Below, in pieces: positions 1 to 8,100 of a DNA stretch of 8,723 nucleotides. The position numbers and the translations under genes were made by a program. Numbering within the stretch: the first letter of the stretch is position 1; the number at the start of each line of letters is the position of its first letter. The notes beneath the pieces were generated by a model that ran no database searches, was not told the origin of the DNA, and saw only the letters and a list, made by a program, of their open reading frames with translations. Source of the DNA: Tepidimicrobium sp. (GTDB lineage: Bacteria; Bacillota; Clostridia; Tissierellales; Tepidimicrobiaceae). The stretch covers positions 1 through 8,723 of the forward strand of contig DUNJ01000152.1 of the NCBI GenBank assembly GCA_012839395.1, written 5' to 3'.

Positions 1-47
1 ATATTTTATTTTTTCAATAAACTCAAGTAAGACTTCTGCAAAATGGT

Positions 48-94
48 AAAAAAAACTCGTCTCTAAAAGCATATAGTTTTGCTCTAGAGACGAG
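48..94 (-). terminator. Rho-independent terminator of the T-box leader
   Basis: On the minus strand CTCGTCTCTA (94-85) pairs perfectly with TAGAGACGAG (65-56), and eight Ts follow at 55-48. The 5' arm lies directly after the T-box sequence and contains the CTCT that would pair with AGAG in the antiterminator, so the two structures should exclude each other. Uncharged tRNA would stabilise the antiterminator and allow readthrough leftward. Confidence 0.88.
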
Positions 95-386
95 GATATC
101 CCCGCGGTACCACTCTAGGTTGCAATTCTTTCCCCGCTGAATTGCCTCTTCAGGTCAAAGGCTATTGCAACATCATACCTTTTAACCCTAGCCATATAAC
201 GGTGGCAAAATCTAAACAGATTTCCGGCCTCATCTACTTTATAAATATATTTCTATATTTCGATTTGGCAGTTCGGGAGTGATCATTACATACCCTTTCG
301 ATGTCCGATTTCACCAACCCAGACTCTCTGTGATCGAAGTTGAGGTATTTTTGTCTCCGTCTTAACTTGGTTTTATTAAAATGTTA
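48..386 (-). promoter_or_regulatory. T-box riboswitch leader, probably isoleucine-specific
   Basis: Read on the minus strand, this leader has the hallmarks of a T-box, which senses uncharged tRNA by codon-anticodon pairing and by pairing with the tRNA 3' end. The conserved distal Stem I motif (AGAGAG...GGTTGGTGAAA) is at 329-309. The antiterminator T-box sequence AGAGTGGTACCGCGG is at 116-102. A hairpin (GCAATTC/GAATTGC, 145-122) precedes it, as Stem III usually does. At the base of Stem I, GGAG (358-355) can pair with CTCC (279-276). The triplet just before the conserved purine (A at 280) is ATC at 283-281, which reads as an isoleucine specifier. The T-box bulge is TGGT, so it fits a tRNA with discriminator A, as in tRNA-Ile, and argues against Asp (discriminator G). 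The identity of the element is firm; the Ile call is an inference. The regulated gene lies left of base 1, and no start codon with a ribosome binding site is visible in 1-47. Confidence 0.9.
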
Positions 387-392
387 AAGTTC

Positions 393-421
393 AGTATACT
401 ATCAAAATTATGCTTTGTCAA
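393..421 (-). promoter_or_regulatory. Sigma-A-type promoter for the T-box transcript
   Basis: Reading the minus strand, TTGACA (421-416) is an exact -35 consensus. A 17-nt spacer follows, then TATACT (398-393), one mismatch from TATAAT. Transcription should start near 386, just upstream of T-box Stem I, which supports both calls. It faces away from the citrate synthase operon. Confidence 0.85.
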
Positions 422-476
422 CTATTTTTTCTAAAAAAATATAACAAACTGCAATAGGTGTTCCCAATTCAAGCAA

Positions 477-521
477 AACAGATTTTTGCAAGTAAAAAAA
501 TAAAACTTGCAAAAATCTGTT
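477..521. repeat. 17-bp perfect inverted repeat, candidate operator
   Basis: The arms at 477-493 and 505-521 are perfect reverse complements (core ACAGATTTTTGCAAGT / ACTTGCAAAAATCTGT) around an 11-nt A-rich spacer. It lies between two divergent promoters, about 55 bp behind the minus-strand -35, and its right arm overlaps the first two bases of the plus-strand -35 box (520-525). Neither strand has a long T tract after the hairpin (four Ts on the minus strand, two on the plus), so a terminator is the weaker reading. The position suits binding of a dimeric regulator controlling the citrate synthase operon. The regulator is not identifiable from this site. Confidence 0.6.
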
Positions 522-548
522 GCAAAGTATCTACCTTTATGTTAGAAT
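520..548 (+). promoter_or_regulatory. Sigma-A-type promoter of the citrate/2-oxoglutarate operon
   Basis: TTGCAA (520-525) matches four of six -35 consensus bases. A 17-nt spacer follows, then TAGAAT (543-548) as a -10 with one mismatch. TG at 540-541 gives an extended -10 (TGTTAGAAT). Transcription should start around 555, leaving a leader of about 225 nt before the first gene. The -35 abuts the inverted repeat at 477-521, so a protein bound there could block or assist polymerase. Confidence 0.7.
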
Positions 549-564
549 AGCTTAAAATATTAAC

Positions 565-591
565 TTTTCCATGGAAAATTTTCAAAGACTA
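565..591 (+). promoter_or_regulatory. Palindrome in the early leader, weak CodY-like overlap
   Basis: TTTTCCATGGAAAA (565-578) is a perfect 14-nt palindrome just downstream of the predicted start of transcription. The overlapping stretch 577-591 begins AATTTTCA and matches 11 of 15 positions of the CodY box consensus AATTTTCWGAAAATT. CodY commonly controls amino-acid and citrate-node genes in Firmicutes, so a link is plausible. A four-mismatch hit in AT-rich DNA is, however, expected by chance fairly often. Confidence 0.25.
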
Positions 592-592
592 A

Positions 593-757
593 GATATAAA
601 AAGGTGGGTTAGCTTTGGTGTGATGGGACAACGACCTAGATCTCCGTTATTGAAAGAGCTGGCTCGGCTGATCTATCTTGATAAAGGTGTTTGAGAGGCA
701 TTAAACATAGCCAAACATGCAATGAAAGTTCCAGATACCAAACTTGCAACAAGTTAA
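593..757 (+). other. Unidentified leader frame, possible 23-codon leader peptide or remnant
   Basis: One frame in the operon leader reads like protein. An ATG at 623 opens a 23-residue frame (MGQRPRSPLLKELARLIYLD, then KGV) ending at TGA 692-694. The same frame stays open afterwards (EALNIAKHAMKVPDTKLATS) to TAA 755-757, 21 nt before the citrate synthase start. AAGGTGGG at 601-608 could be a ribosome binding site, but it lies about 14 nt from the ATG, and a GTG at 620 is an alternative start. The piece may be a leader peptide, a decayed gene with one nonsense codon, or chance. TAGATC (637-642) can also pair with GATCTA (670-675), so a structured RNA is possible. I do not recognise the protein and assign no function. 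It has no run of a single amino-acid codon as in classical attenuators, and no terminator follows it. Confidence 0.22.
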
Positions 758-778
758 AAATGTTGAGGGGGGAAAATT

Positions 779-2125
779 ATGAACTATGATGGAATCGATA
801 CTTTAAGACCAAATTTATTTAAGGACATATTTCCTTATTCAGAAATACCAAGGATAAAGTTTAATAATATTCAATTACCGATGGAGATACCGGAGGATAT
901 ATGGGTTACCGATACCACCTTCAGGGATGGGCAACAGTCCATGTCCCCTATGACGGTGGAGCAAATGGTGAAGATATATGATTATCTTCATAGACTAGAT
1001 AATGGATCTGGAGTTATAAGGCAGACCGAATTCTTCCTATATTCATCTAAGGATAGAAAAGCTGTTAGAGAATGTATGGATAGGGGATATGAATTTCCTC
1101 AGATAACCTCTTGGATTAGAGCACATGAAGATGATTTTAAACTGGTTAAGGATATGGGTATCAGAGAAACAGGTATACTGATGTCCTGTTCCGACTATCA
1201 TATTTTTCATAAATTGAATATGAATAGAAAGGAAGCAATGAATAGGTATCTATCCATTGCGGAATCTGCTTTGGATAATGGGATAATACCTAGATGTCAT
1301 TTGGAGGATATAACTAGGGCTGATTTCTTTGGATTTGTAGTACCGCTGGCCAGAAACCTAATGAAGCTATCGGAAAAATATGAAATACCAGTTAAGATTC
1401 GGGCCTGTGATACATTGGGGTTGGGGGTTTCCTATATGGGTGTAGAACTTCCTAGATCTATACCAGCTATAATTCATGGGCTAAAGTACCATTGTGGAGT
1501 ACCTTCTGAATCCATCGAATGGCATGGTCATAACGACTTTAACGCAGTGGTTACTAATTCTACTACTACCTGGTTATATGGTGGCTCTTCTGTAAATGCC
1601 ACCCTGTTTGGAATCGGTGAAAGAACTGGGAACTGCCCTTTGGAGAGCATGCTATTTGAATATGCGCAGATTAAAGGAAATATTGGAAACATGAATCTTA
1701 GACTTATTCCTGAGATAGCCGATTATTTTGGGAGGGAACTAGGATATTCAATACCGCCACGTACTCCTTTTATCGGAAGGGAATACAACTTAACTAGGGC
1801 AGGAATACATGCAGATGGATTATTGAAGAACAAGGAGATATACAATAGCTTTGATACTGAAAAGGTACTGGGGACTCCACCTTTGGTGGCTGTAAATCCA
1901 TATTCTGGGTTGGCCGGCATAGCTGCTTGGATAAACGGTTACTTTAGGTTGGATGATTCTAATAGGATAGATAAGAATGATATGAGAATATTACCAATAA
2001 AAAAATGGATAGATGAAGAATATGCAAAAGGCAGGACTACTGAGATTAGAAATGATGAATTGGAAGATCTGGTGTTTAGATATATGCCGAATATATTAGA
2101 TGACAAGGACACACAGGTAATTTAA
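779..2125 (+). CDS. Re-type citrate synthase (isopropylmalate/homocitrate synthase family)
   Basis: This 448-residue cytosolic enzyme is predicted to condense acetyl-CoA with oxaloacetate to citrate with Re-face stereochemistry, as shown for the Clostridium kluyveri enzyme, which is unrelated to the usual Si-citrate synthase. It belongs to the DRE-TIM metallolyase (HMGL-like) barrel family. Visible motifs are DTTFRDGQQS (45-54) with the metal-binding Asp50, HGHND (249-253) with the two metal-ligand histidines, GIGERTGNCPLE (278-289) and AGIHADG (341-347). The protein lacks the long C-terminal LeuA regulatory domain of 2-isopropylmalate synthase. Family motifs alone cannot exclude homocitrate synthase. 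The call rests on overall resemblance to clostridial Re-citrate synthases and on the downstream aconitase, isocitrate dehydrogenase and pyruvate carboxylase. A strong site, GAGGGGGG (765-772), lies 6 nt before the ATG. First gene of a four-gene operon; the aconitase gene follows after 21 nt. Confidence 0.87.
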   Translation: MNYDGIDTLRPNLFKDIFPYSEIPRIKFNNIQLPMEIPEDIWVTDTTFRDGQQSMSPMTVEQMVKIYDYLHRLDNGSGVIRQTEFFLYSSKDRKAVRECMDRGYEFPQITSWIRAHEDDFKLVKDMGIRETGILMSCSDYHIFHKLNMNRKEAMNRYLSIAESALDNGIIPRCHLEDITRADFFGFVVPLARNLMKLSEKYEIPVKIRACDTLGLGVSYMGVELPRSIPAIIHGLKYHCGVPSESIEWHGHNDFNAVVTNSTTTWLYGGSSVNATLFGIGERTGNCPLESMLFEYAQIKGNIGNMNLRLIPEIADYFGRELGYSIPPRTPFIGREYNLTRAGIHADGLLKNKEIYNSFDTEKVLGTPPLVAVNPYSGLAGIAAWINGYFRLDDSNRIDKNDMRILPIKKWIDEEYAKGRTTEIRNDELEDLVFRYMPNILDDKDTQVI

Positions 2126-2146
2126 AACATATATGGGGGTATAGCA

Positions 2147-4066
2147 ATGGGATTAACAGTAACTGAAAAAATAATTAAGGATCATATAATAACTGGAAAA
2201 TTGGAAAGGGGAACGGAGATAGGCATAAGGATAGATCAAACTTTAACCCAGGATTCGACAGGAACCATGGCCTATCTCCAATTTGAAGCTTTAGGAATAG
2301 ATAGGGTTAAGACTAAAAAATCTGTGGCTTATATTGATCATAATATGCTGCAGGCGGGACCGGAGAATGCAGATGATCACCTATATATACAGACGGTGGC
2401 TAAGAAATATGGGGTATATTTTTCAAGACCGGGAAACGGAATATGCCACCAAGTACATTTGGAGAGATTTGGCGTTCCTGGAGATACATTGTTAGGTTCT
2501 GATAGCCATACGCCAACTTGTGGAGGCTTGGGGATGTTGGCCATGGGGGCTGGGGGATTGGATGTAGCTGTGGCTATGGCAGGTGGAGAATACTTTATAA
2601 CCATGCCTCAAATAGTGAAGGTGGAATTGAGGGGAAGGTTGAATCCAGGCGTTGCGGCTAAGGATATAATACTGGAGGTATTAAAAAAAGTAGGTGTTAA
2701 AGGCGGGCTAAATAGGGTGTTTGAATATACCGGAGAGGGAATAAAGCATCTATCTGTACCTGAGAGGGCTACCATAACCAATATGGGTGCTGAGCTAGGA
2801 GCTACTACTTCAATATTTCCATCTGATGATATGACCTACAGGTTTTTAAAGGCGCAAAAGAGGAAGGAAGACTTCAGGGAGATAGTAGCAGATGAAGGGG
2901 CTATATATGATGATGAAATAATTATAGATTTAGATGAATTAGAGCCTATGGTTGCTTGTCCTCATAGCCCTGGCAATGTGGTGCCAGTATCCACTTTGAA
3001 GGATATAAAGGTTGATCAGGTGGCAATAGGGAGCTGCACCAATTCGTCCTATATGGACCTAATGAAGGTTGCTAAAATATTGGATGGAAATACGGTGGCA
3101 GAGGATGTATCCTTAGTCATATCCCCAGGTTCAAGACAGGTGCTGAATATGCTAGCTGAAAATGGAGCGCTATCTAAACTAATTGCTGCTGGAGCTAGAA
3201 TATTGGAATGCGGTTGTGGACCCTGCATAGGTATGGGTCAGGCGCCAAGTACTAATGGGGTATCGCTTAGGACCTTTAATAGGAATTTCAAGGGGAGATC
3301 TGGTACCCCTTCGGCCAATGTATATTTATCGAGTCCAGAGGTAGCCGCTGTATCGGCTATTAGGGGATATATTACCAATCCTATATATTATGATGTATGG
3401 GATTTGGAAATGGAGGATTTAGAGGAATTTAAGATAAATGATAATCTAATTGTGGAGCCAATTAAGGATATTGAAGACATAGAGGTAATTCGAGGTCCAA
3501 ATATAAAGCCATTTCCAAAATCCGATGCTTTAGAAAGTAGACTAATGGGTAAGGTACTTATTAAGGTGGGGGACGATATAACCACAGATCACATAATGCC
3601 TTCCAACGCAAGCCTCCTACCTTATAGATCCAACATCCCTTATTTGGCCGATTATTGTATGACGCCCTGTGATCCAGAATTTCCCATAAGGGCTAGGGAA
3701 AATGGTGGGGGGATTATAGTTGCAGGGTCCAATTATGGGCAAGGGTCTAGTAGGGAGCATGCGGCCTTGGTTCCATTATATCTAGGAATAAAGGCGGTAA
3801 TAGCTAAATCCTTTGCTAGAATACACAGGGAAAATTTGATAAACAATGGGATACTTCCATTAGTATTCGCTAATCAATCGGATTTTGATAATATGGTTAC
3901 ATTGGATGAGCTTGTATTGGAGAATTTGTTGGAGCAGATTGAAGATGGTAAAATAACTGCTAAGAATAAGACTAGAGATGAAGAATATATTCTGTTATTG
4001 GATATATCGGAGAGACAAAAGGATATATTGATAGCGGGTGGGCTTTTGAATTGGATGAGGTCTTAG
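2147..4066 (+). CDS. acn: Aconitate hydratase (aconitase), short clostridial/Aquifex-like form
   Basis: This 639-residue single-chain aconitase interconverts citrate and isocitrate through cis-aconitate in the cytosol, using a [4Fe-4S] cluster. The three cluster cysteines are visible: Cys297 in GSCTNSS, and Cys357 and Cys360 in CGCGPC. Other family signatures are SDSHTPTCGGLG (118-129), a GQAPSTNGVSLRTFNRNFKG stretch (364-383), DDITTDHIMP (476-485) and, in the C-terminal swivel domain, NYGQGSSREHAA (529-540) and ARIHRENLINNG (557-568). The length is well below the roughly 890 residues of AcnA/IRP1 types and fits the compact aconitases of clostridia and Aquifex. Catalytic and swivel domains are fused in one chain, unlike the two-subunit LeuCD and homoaconitase enzymes, which favours citrate as substrate. 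GGGGG (2135-2139) lies 7 nt before the ATG. It sits between the citrate synthase and isocitrate dehydrogenase genes, matching the order of reactions. Confidence 0.95.
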   Translation: MGLTVTEKIIKDHIITGKLERGTEIGIRIDQTLTQDSTGTMAYLQFEALGIDRVKTKKSVAYIDHNMLQAGPENADDHLYIQTVAKKYGVYFSRPGNGICHQVHLERFGVPGDTLLGSDSHTPTCGGLGMLAMGAGGLDVAVAMAGGEYFITMPQIVKVELRGRLNPGVAAKDIILEVLKKVGVKGGLNRVFEYTGEGIKHLSVPERATITNMGAELGATTSIFPSDDMTYRFLKAQKRKEDFREIVADEGAIYDDEIIIDLDELEPMVACPHSPGNVVPVSTLKDIKVDQVAIGSCTNSSYMDLMKVAKILDGNTVAEDVSLVISPGSRQVLNMLAENGALSKLIAAGARILECGCGPCIGMGQAPSTNGVSLRTFNRNFKGRSGTPSANVYLSSPEVAAVSAIRGYITNPIYYDVWDLEMEDLEEFKINDNLIVEPIKDIEDIEVIRGPNIKPFPKSDALESRLMGKVLIKVGDDITTDHIMPSNASLLPYRSNIPYLADYCMTPCDPEFPIRARENGGGIIVAGSNYGQGSSREHAALVPLYLGIKAVIAKSFARIHRENLINNGILPLVFANQSDFDNMVTLDELVLENLLEQIEDGKITAKNKTRDEEYILLLDISERQKDILIAGGLLNWMRS

Positions 4067-4091
4067 ATATAATAGTGAAAGGAGAATATAT

Positions 4092-5096
4092 ATGACATAT
4101 AACATAACATTGATTCTGGGGGATGGGATAGGTCCTGAAGTTGTAAATTCAGCGAGAAGGATTATTGAGGCTACTGGAATCTCCATAGATTGGGACATTG
4201 TAGAAGCAGGAGACGTTGCCATGAAAAAGCATGGCACACCCCTTCCTGCTTTTGTTATAGATAGCATAAGGGAAAATGGGGTCGCTTTAAAGGGTCCTAT
4301 AACTACTCCGGTTGGCAGGGGATTTAAAAGTGTAAATGTAAGGTTAAGGCAAGAATTGGAACTATTTGCGAATGTCAGGCCCATTAAATCCTTTAATGGT
4401 ATCGATAGTTTACACCAAGGTGTGGATCTGATAATAGTAAGGGAAAATACGGAGGATCTATATGCAGGCATAGAGCATATGGTAGGGGGGGAGGCAGCAG
4501 AAAGCATAAAGATTATAACGAGGAAGGCTAGTGAAAGAATATGTAGGTTTGCATTTGAGTTGGCAAGGTCCCAAAATAGAAAAAAGGTAACATTGGTTCA
4601 TAAGGCTAATATAATGAAGCTTTCTGATGGCCTATTTTTAGAATGTGGTAATAGATGTGCAGAAAAATATGATGATATACTCTTTGAAGATATGATAGTG
4701 GATGCTATGAGTATGAAATTGGTTCAATTCCCGCAAAATTATGATATAATAGTAGCACCAAATTTATATGGGGACATACTATCGGATCTATCCGCAGGGC
4801 TTATAGGTGGGTTGGGGTTGGCAGCTGGGGCTAATATAGGTCATGATATAGCTGTGTTTGAACCTGTTCATGGTTCTGCATTGGACATATCCGGAAAGGG
4901 CATAGCTAATCCTACATCCGCAATATTATCGGGCATAATGCTGCTAAAGCATATTGGCGAATTTGAACCGGCGAGGCGGATAGAGGATGCATTGGCTCAG
5001 GTATTTGAGGATGAAAGCAATAGAACCCCAGATTTGGGAGGGGATCTTGGGACTAAGGAATTTACACAGAGGATCATTGACAAGATGATGGAGTAA
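4092..5096 (+). CDS. icd: Isocitrate dehydrogenase, NAD-dependent type
   Basis: This 334-residue beta-decarboxylating dehydrogenase is predicted to oxidise isocitrate to 2-oxoglutarate and CO2. The substrate loop reads GFKSVNVRLRQELELFANVR (77-96). The Ser80-x-Asn82 pair is the isocitrate signature, whereas isopropylmalate and homoisocitrate dehydrogenases carry other residues there. RENTEDLYAG (117-126) and Lys171 of HKANIMKLSDG supply catalytic residues. Asp204, Asp228 and Asp232 (NLYGDILSDLSAGL) are the likely metal ligands. In the cofactor loop HGSALDISGKGIANP (260-274), Asp265-Ile266 replaces the Lys-Tyr of NADP-specific bacterial enzymes, predicting NAD+. Leu264 stands where Pro is common in this loop. 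The length fits the short NAD-IDH class rather than the roughly 415-residue E. coli type. AAAGGAG (4078-4084) lies 7 nt before the ATG; the gap after aconitase is 25 nt. NAD specificity is inferred from residues only. Confidence 0.92.
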   Translation: MTYNITLILGDGIGPEVVNSARRIIEATGISIDWDIVEAGDVAMKKHGTPLPAFVIDSIRENGVALKGPITTPVGRGFKSVNVRLRQELELFANVRPIKSFNGIDSLHQGVDLIIVRENTEDLYAGIEHMVGGEAAESIKIITRKASERICRFAFELARSQNRKKVTLVHKANIMKLSDGLFLECGNRCAEKYDDILFEDMIVDAMSMKLVQFPQNYDIIVAPNLYGDILSDLSAGLIGGLGLAAGANIGHDIAVFEPVHGSALDISGKGIANPTSAILSGIMLLKHIGEFEPARRIEDALAQVFEDESNRTPDLGGDLGTKEFTQRIIDKMME

Positions 5097-5125
5097 ATTT
5101 TATTAGATTGGGGGTACTATAATCT

Positions 5126-8100
5126 ATGATTAGGAAGTTTAGGAAGGTATTGGTGGCAAATAGAGGGGAAATAGCTATAAGAATATTTAGAGCTTGTAGT
5201 GAATTGGGAATAAGATCCATAGCTATATATTCTAAGGAGGATACTAACTCTCTATTTAGAACTAAGGCAGATGAATCTTATTTAATAGGGAAAAACAAGG
5301 GGCCCATAGATGCCTACTTGAATATAGATGAGATCATCAGCCTTGCGTTGAACAAGGGTGTGGATGCTATACACCCGGGTTACGGTTTTTTAGCTGAAAA
5401 CCCAGAGTTTGCTAAAAAATGTAAGGAAGTTGGGATTGAATTTATAGGGCCCACTTATGAGATGATGAGGCAGCTAGGAGATAAAGTGAAATCCAAACAG
5501 GTAGCAAATAGTGTTGGTGTTCCAACTATTCCAGGTTTAGAAAAGGTAGCCCTTACTGAACAAGATGTTATAGAGATGGCCAATTATTGTGGTTATCCAG
5601 TGATGTTGAAGGCTGCCGCTGGTGGTGGCGGTAGGGGAATGAGGGTAGTAAGGGAAGAGAAGGATTTACTGCGGGAGTATGAAAGTGCAAGGAATGAGGC
5701 TAGGAGCGCTTTCGGTATAGACGATATATTTATAGAGAAGTATTTGGAAAATCCGAAGCATATAGAAGTCCAGATAATGGGGGATAAACATGGAAATATA
5801 GTTCATCTATATGAAAGGGATTGTTCCATTCAAAGAAGACATCAGAAGGTGGTTGAATATACTCCTGCCTTTACATTGACTGAGGTGCAGAGGGAAAGGA
5901 TCTGCAATGATGCTGTTAAGATAGCAAAAGCTGTTAACTATGAAAATGTGGGAACTGTTGAATTTTTATTAGATAAGCATGGGAATCACTATTTTATAGA
6001 GGTTAATCCGAGGATTCAAGTGGAGCATACCGTCTCCGAGATGACCACTGGTGTAGATATTGTGCAGAACCAGATACTGATCGCTCAAGGGTATGCTCTA
6101 GATTCAGATGAAATAGGGATTAGAAGTCAAGATGATATTCAGCCTAGAGGATATGCTATTCAATGTAGGATAACAACTGAGGATCCGCTTAATGATTTTG
6201 CTCCGGATACAGGGCTCATAGATGTATATAGAACCGGATCTGGATTTGGCATAAGGTTGGACGGGGGGAGTGGATTTACCGGTGCAACTGTAAGTCCTTA
6301 TTATGATAGCCTGTTGGTAAAGGTAACTTCTTGGTCAAGAACCTTTGAGGATGCTGCAAGAAAGGCACGAAGGGCATTGGGAGAACTTAAGATAAGAGGA
6401 GTGAAGACCAATGTGCCCTTCCTGATAAATGTGCTAAATCACGAAAACTTCTTAAGTGGAAAGTGTGACACTGGCTTTATATTAAAGAATCCGGAGCTGT
6501 TTGATATAACCGCCAGCAGGGATAGAGAATTAAAGGTTCTAACCTATATAGGGGAAAAAGTGGTCAATGAAACTAAGGGTAGTAAACCTGATTTCGATGT
6601 TCCTAAGGTTCCCGAGGTGGTTAGGCCTAAAAATCAGCATGGAACCAAGCAGATATTGGATGAAAGGGGACCAGAAGGGCTGGTTGAGTGGATCAATAAT
6701 AACGACAGGCTGTTGTTGACGGATACAACCATGAGGGATGCCCATCAATCCTTAATGGCTACCAGAATGAGAACCACCGATATGTTAAAGATTGCTGAGG
6801 CAACCTCTGTATTGGCTAAGGATCTATTCTCTTTAGAAATGTGGGGAGGGGCTACCTTCGATGTGGCCTTTAGATTCCTGAAGGAGTCTCCCTGGAAACG
6901 ATTGGAACTATTACGAGAGGAGATACCCAATATACTATTTCAGATGTTGCTTAGAGGTTCCAATGCGGTTGGGTACAAAAACTACCCTGATAATGTAATA
7001 AGGGAATTTGTAAGGCAGTCTGCGGAAAGTGGTATAGATGTGTTTAGGATATTTGACTCCCTAAACTGGTTGAAGGGCATGGAAGTGGCTATAGATGAGG
7101 TACTGAAAACTGGTAAGGTTGCAGAAGCATGTATATGTTATACCGGTGATATATTGGATAAAACGAGAGATAAATATACATTGGACTACTATGTAAGGAC
7201 TGCTAAGGAAATAGAGAAGATGGGAGCCCATATATTGGGAATTAAGGATATGTCCTCTCTATTAAAGCCAGAAGCTGCTTATCAATTGGTTAAGGCGCTT
7301 AAAGAGGAGATAAGTATTCCAATTCATCTCCACACTCATGATACAAGTGGTAATGGTGTTGCAACGGTGTTGATGGCAGCTCATGCAGGAGTGGACATAG
7401 CGGATACTGCCTTCAATAGTATGGCGGGGTTGACTAGCCAGCCGGCCCTAAACTCGGTAGTAGCTGCATTGGAGCATACCGCCAGGAATACTGGGTTGGA
7501 TTTAGATGATCTACAGCGTATTTCCGACTATTGGGAAGCTGTTAGACCGGTATATGCTCAATTTGAATCGGATTTAAAATCGGGAACTACTGAGATATAT
7601 AAGTATGAAATTCCCGGGGGACAATATTCAAACCTAAAGCCTCAGGTAGAGAGTTTTGGATTAGGCCATAGATTTGAAGAGGTTAAGGAGATGTATAAGA
7701 CCGTAAATGAGATGTTTGGAGACATTGTGAAGGTTACACCTTCTTCCAAAGTTGTGGGGGATATGGCCATATTTATGGTACAAAATGATTTGACCCCAGA
7801 AAACATATATGAAAAGGCCAAGGATAGGGCATTTCCCGATTCAGTAGTAGCTTACTTCCAAGGTATGATGGGGCAGCCTATGGGAGGTTTTCCGGAGAAG
7901 TTGCAAAAGTTGGTATTAAGGGGCGAGAAGCCTATTACCTGTAGACCAGGGGAATTGTTAGAGCCCGAGGACTTTGGTAAGATAGAACAGAAATTGAGGG
8001 AACAATATGGATTGGAACCGGATATGAAGGATATTCTATCCTACGCTATATATCCTAAGGTATTTGAAGATTATTTGAAATATATTAAGGAACAAGGCGA

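Noticed and set aside
477..521. Inverted repeat as a Rho-independent terminator
   Set aside because: The hairpin is long, but it is followed by only TT on the plus strand and TTTT on the minus strand, its stem is AT-rich, and it lies between divergent promoters where no transcript needs to end.
600..760. A tRNA or decayed group II intron in the operon leader
   Set aside because: No cloverleaf with a T-loop GTTCGAATC-like motif or acceptor pairing could be found, and none of the intron motifs seen at 8653-8692 occur there.
3995..4507. A 170-codon open frame on the minus strand over the aconitase/isocitrate dehydrogenase junction
   Set aside because: It lies opposite two well-supported conserved genes, has low-complexity Ser/Leu/Ile-rich translation and no family resemblance; it is a shadow frame.
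779..5096. Reading the first three genes as an alpha-aminoadipate lysine pathway (homocitrate synthase, homoaconitase, homoisocitrate dehydrogenase) or as leuA-leuCD-leuB
   Set aside because: The aconitase is a single fused chain with all three cluster cysteines, the dehydrogenase has the Ser-x-Asn isocitrate signature, the first enzyme lacks a LeuA regulatory domain, and pyruvate carboxylase is co-encoded.
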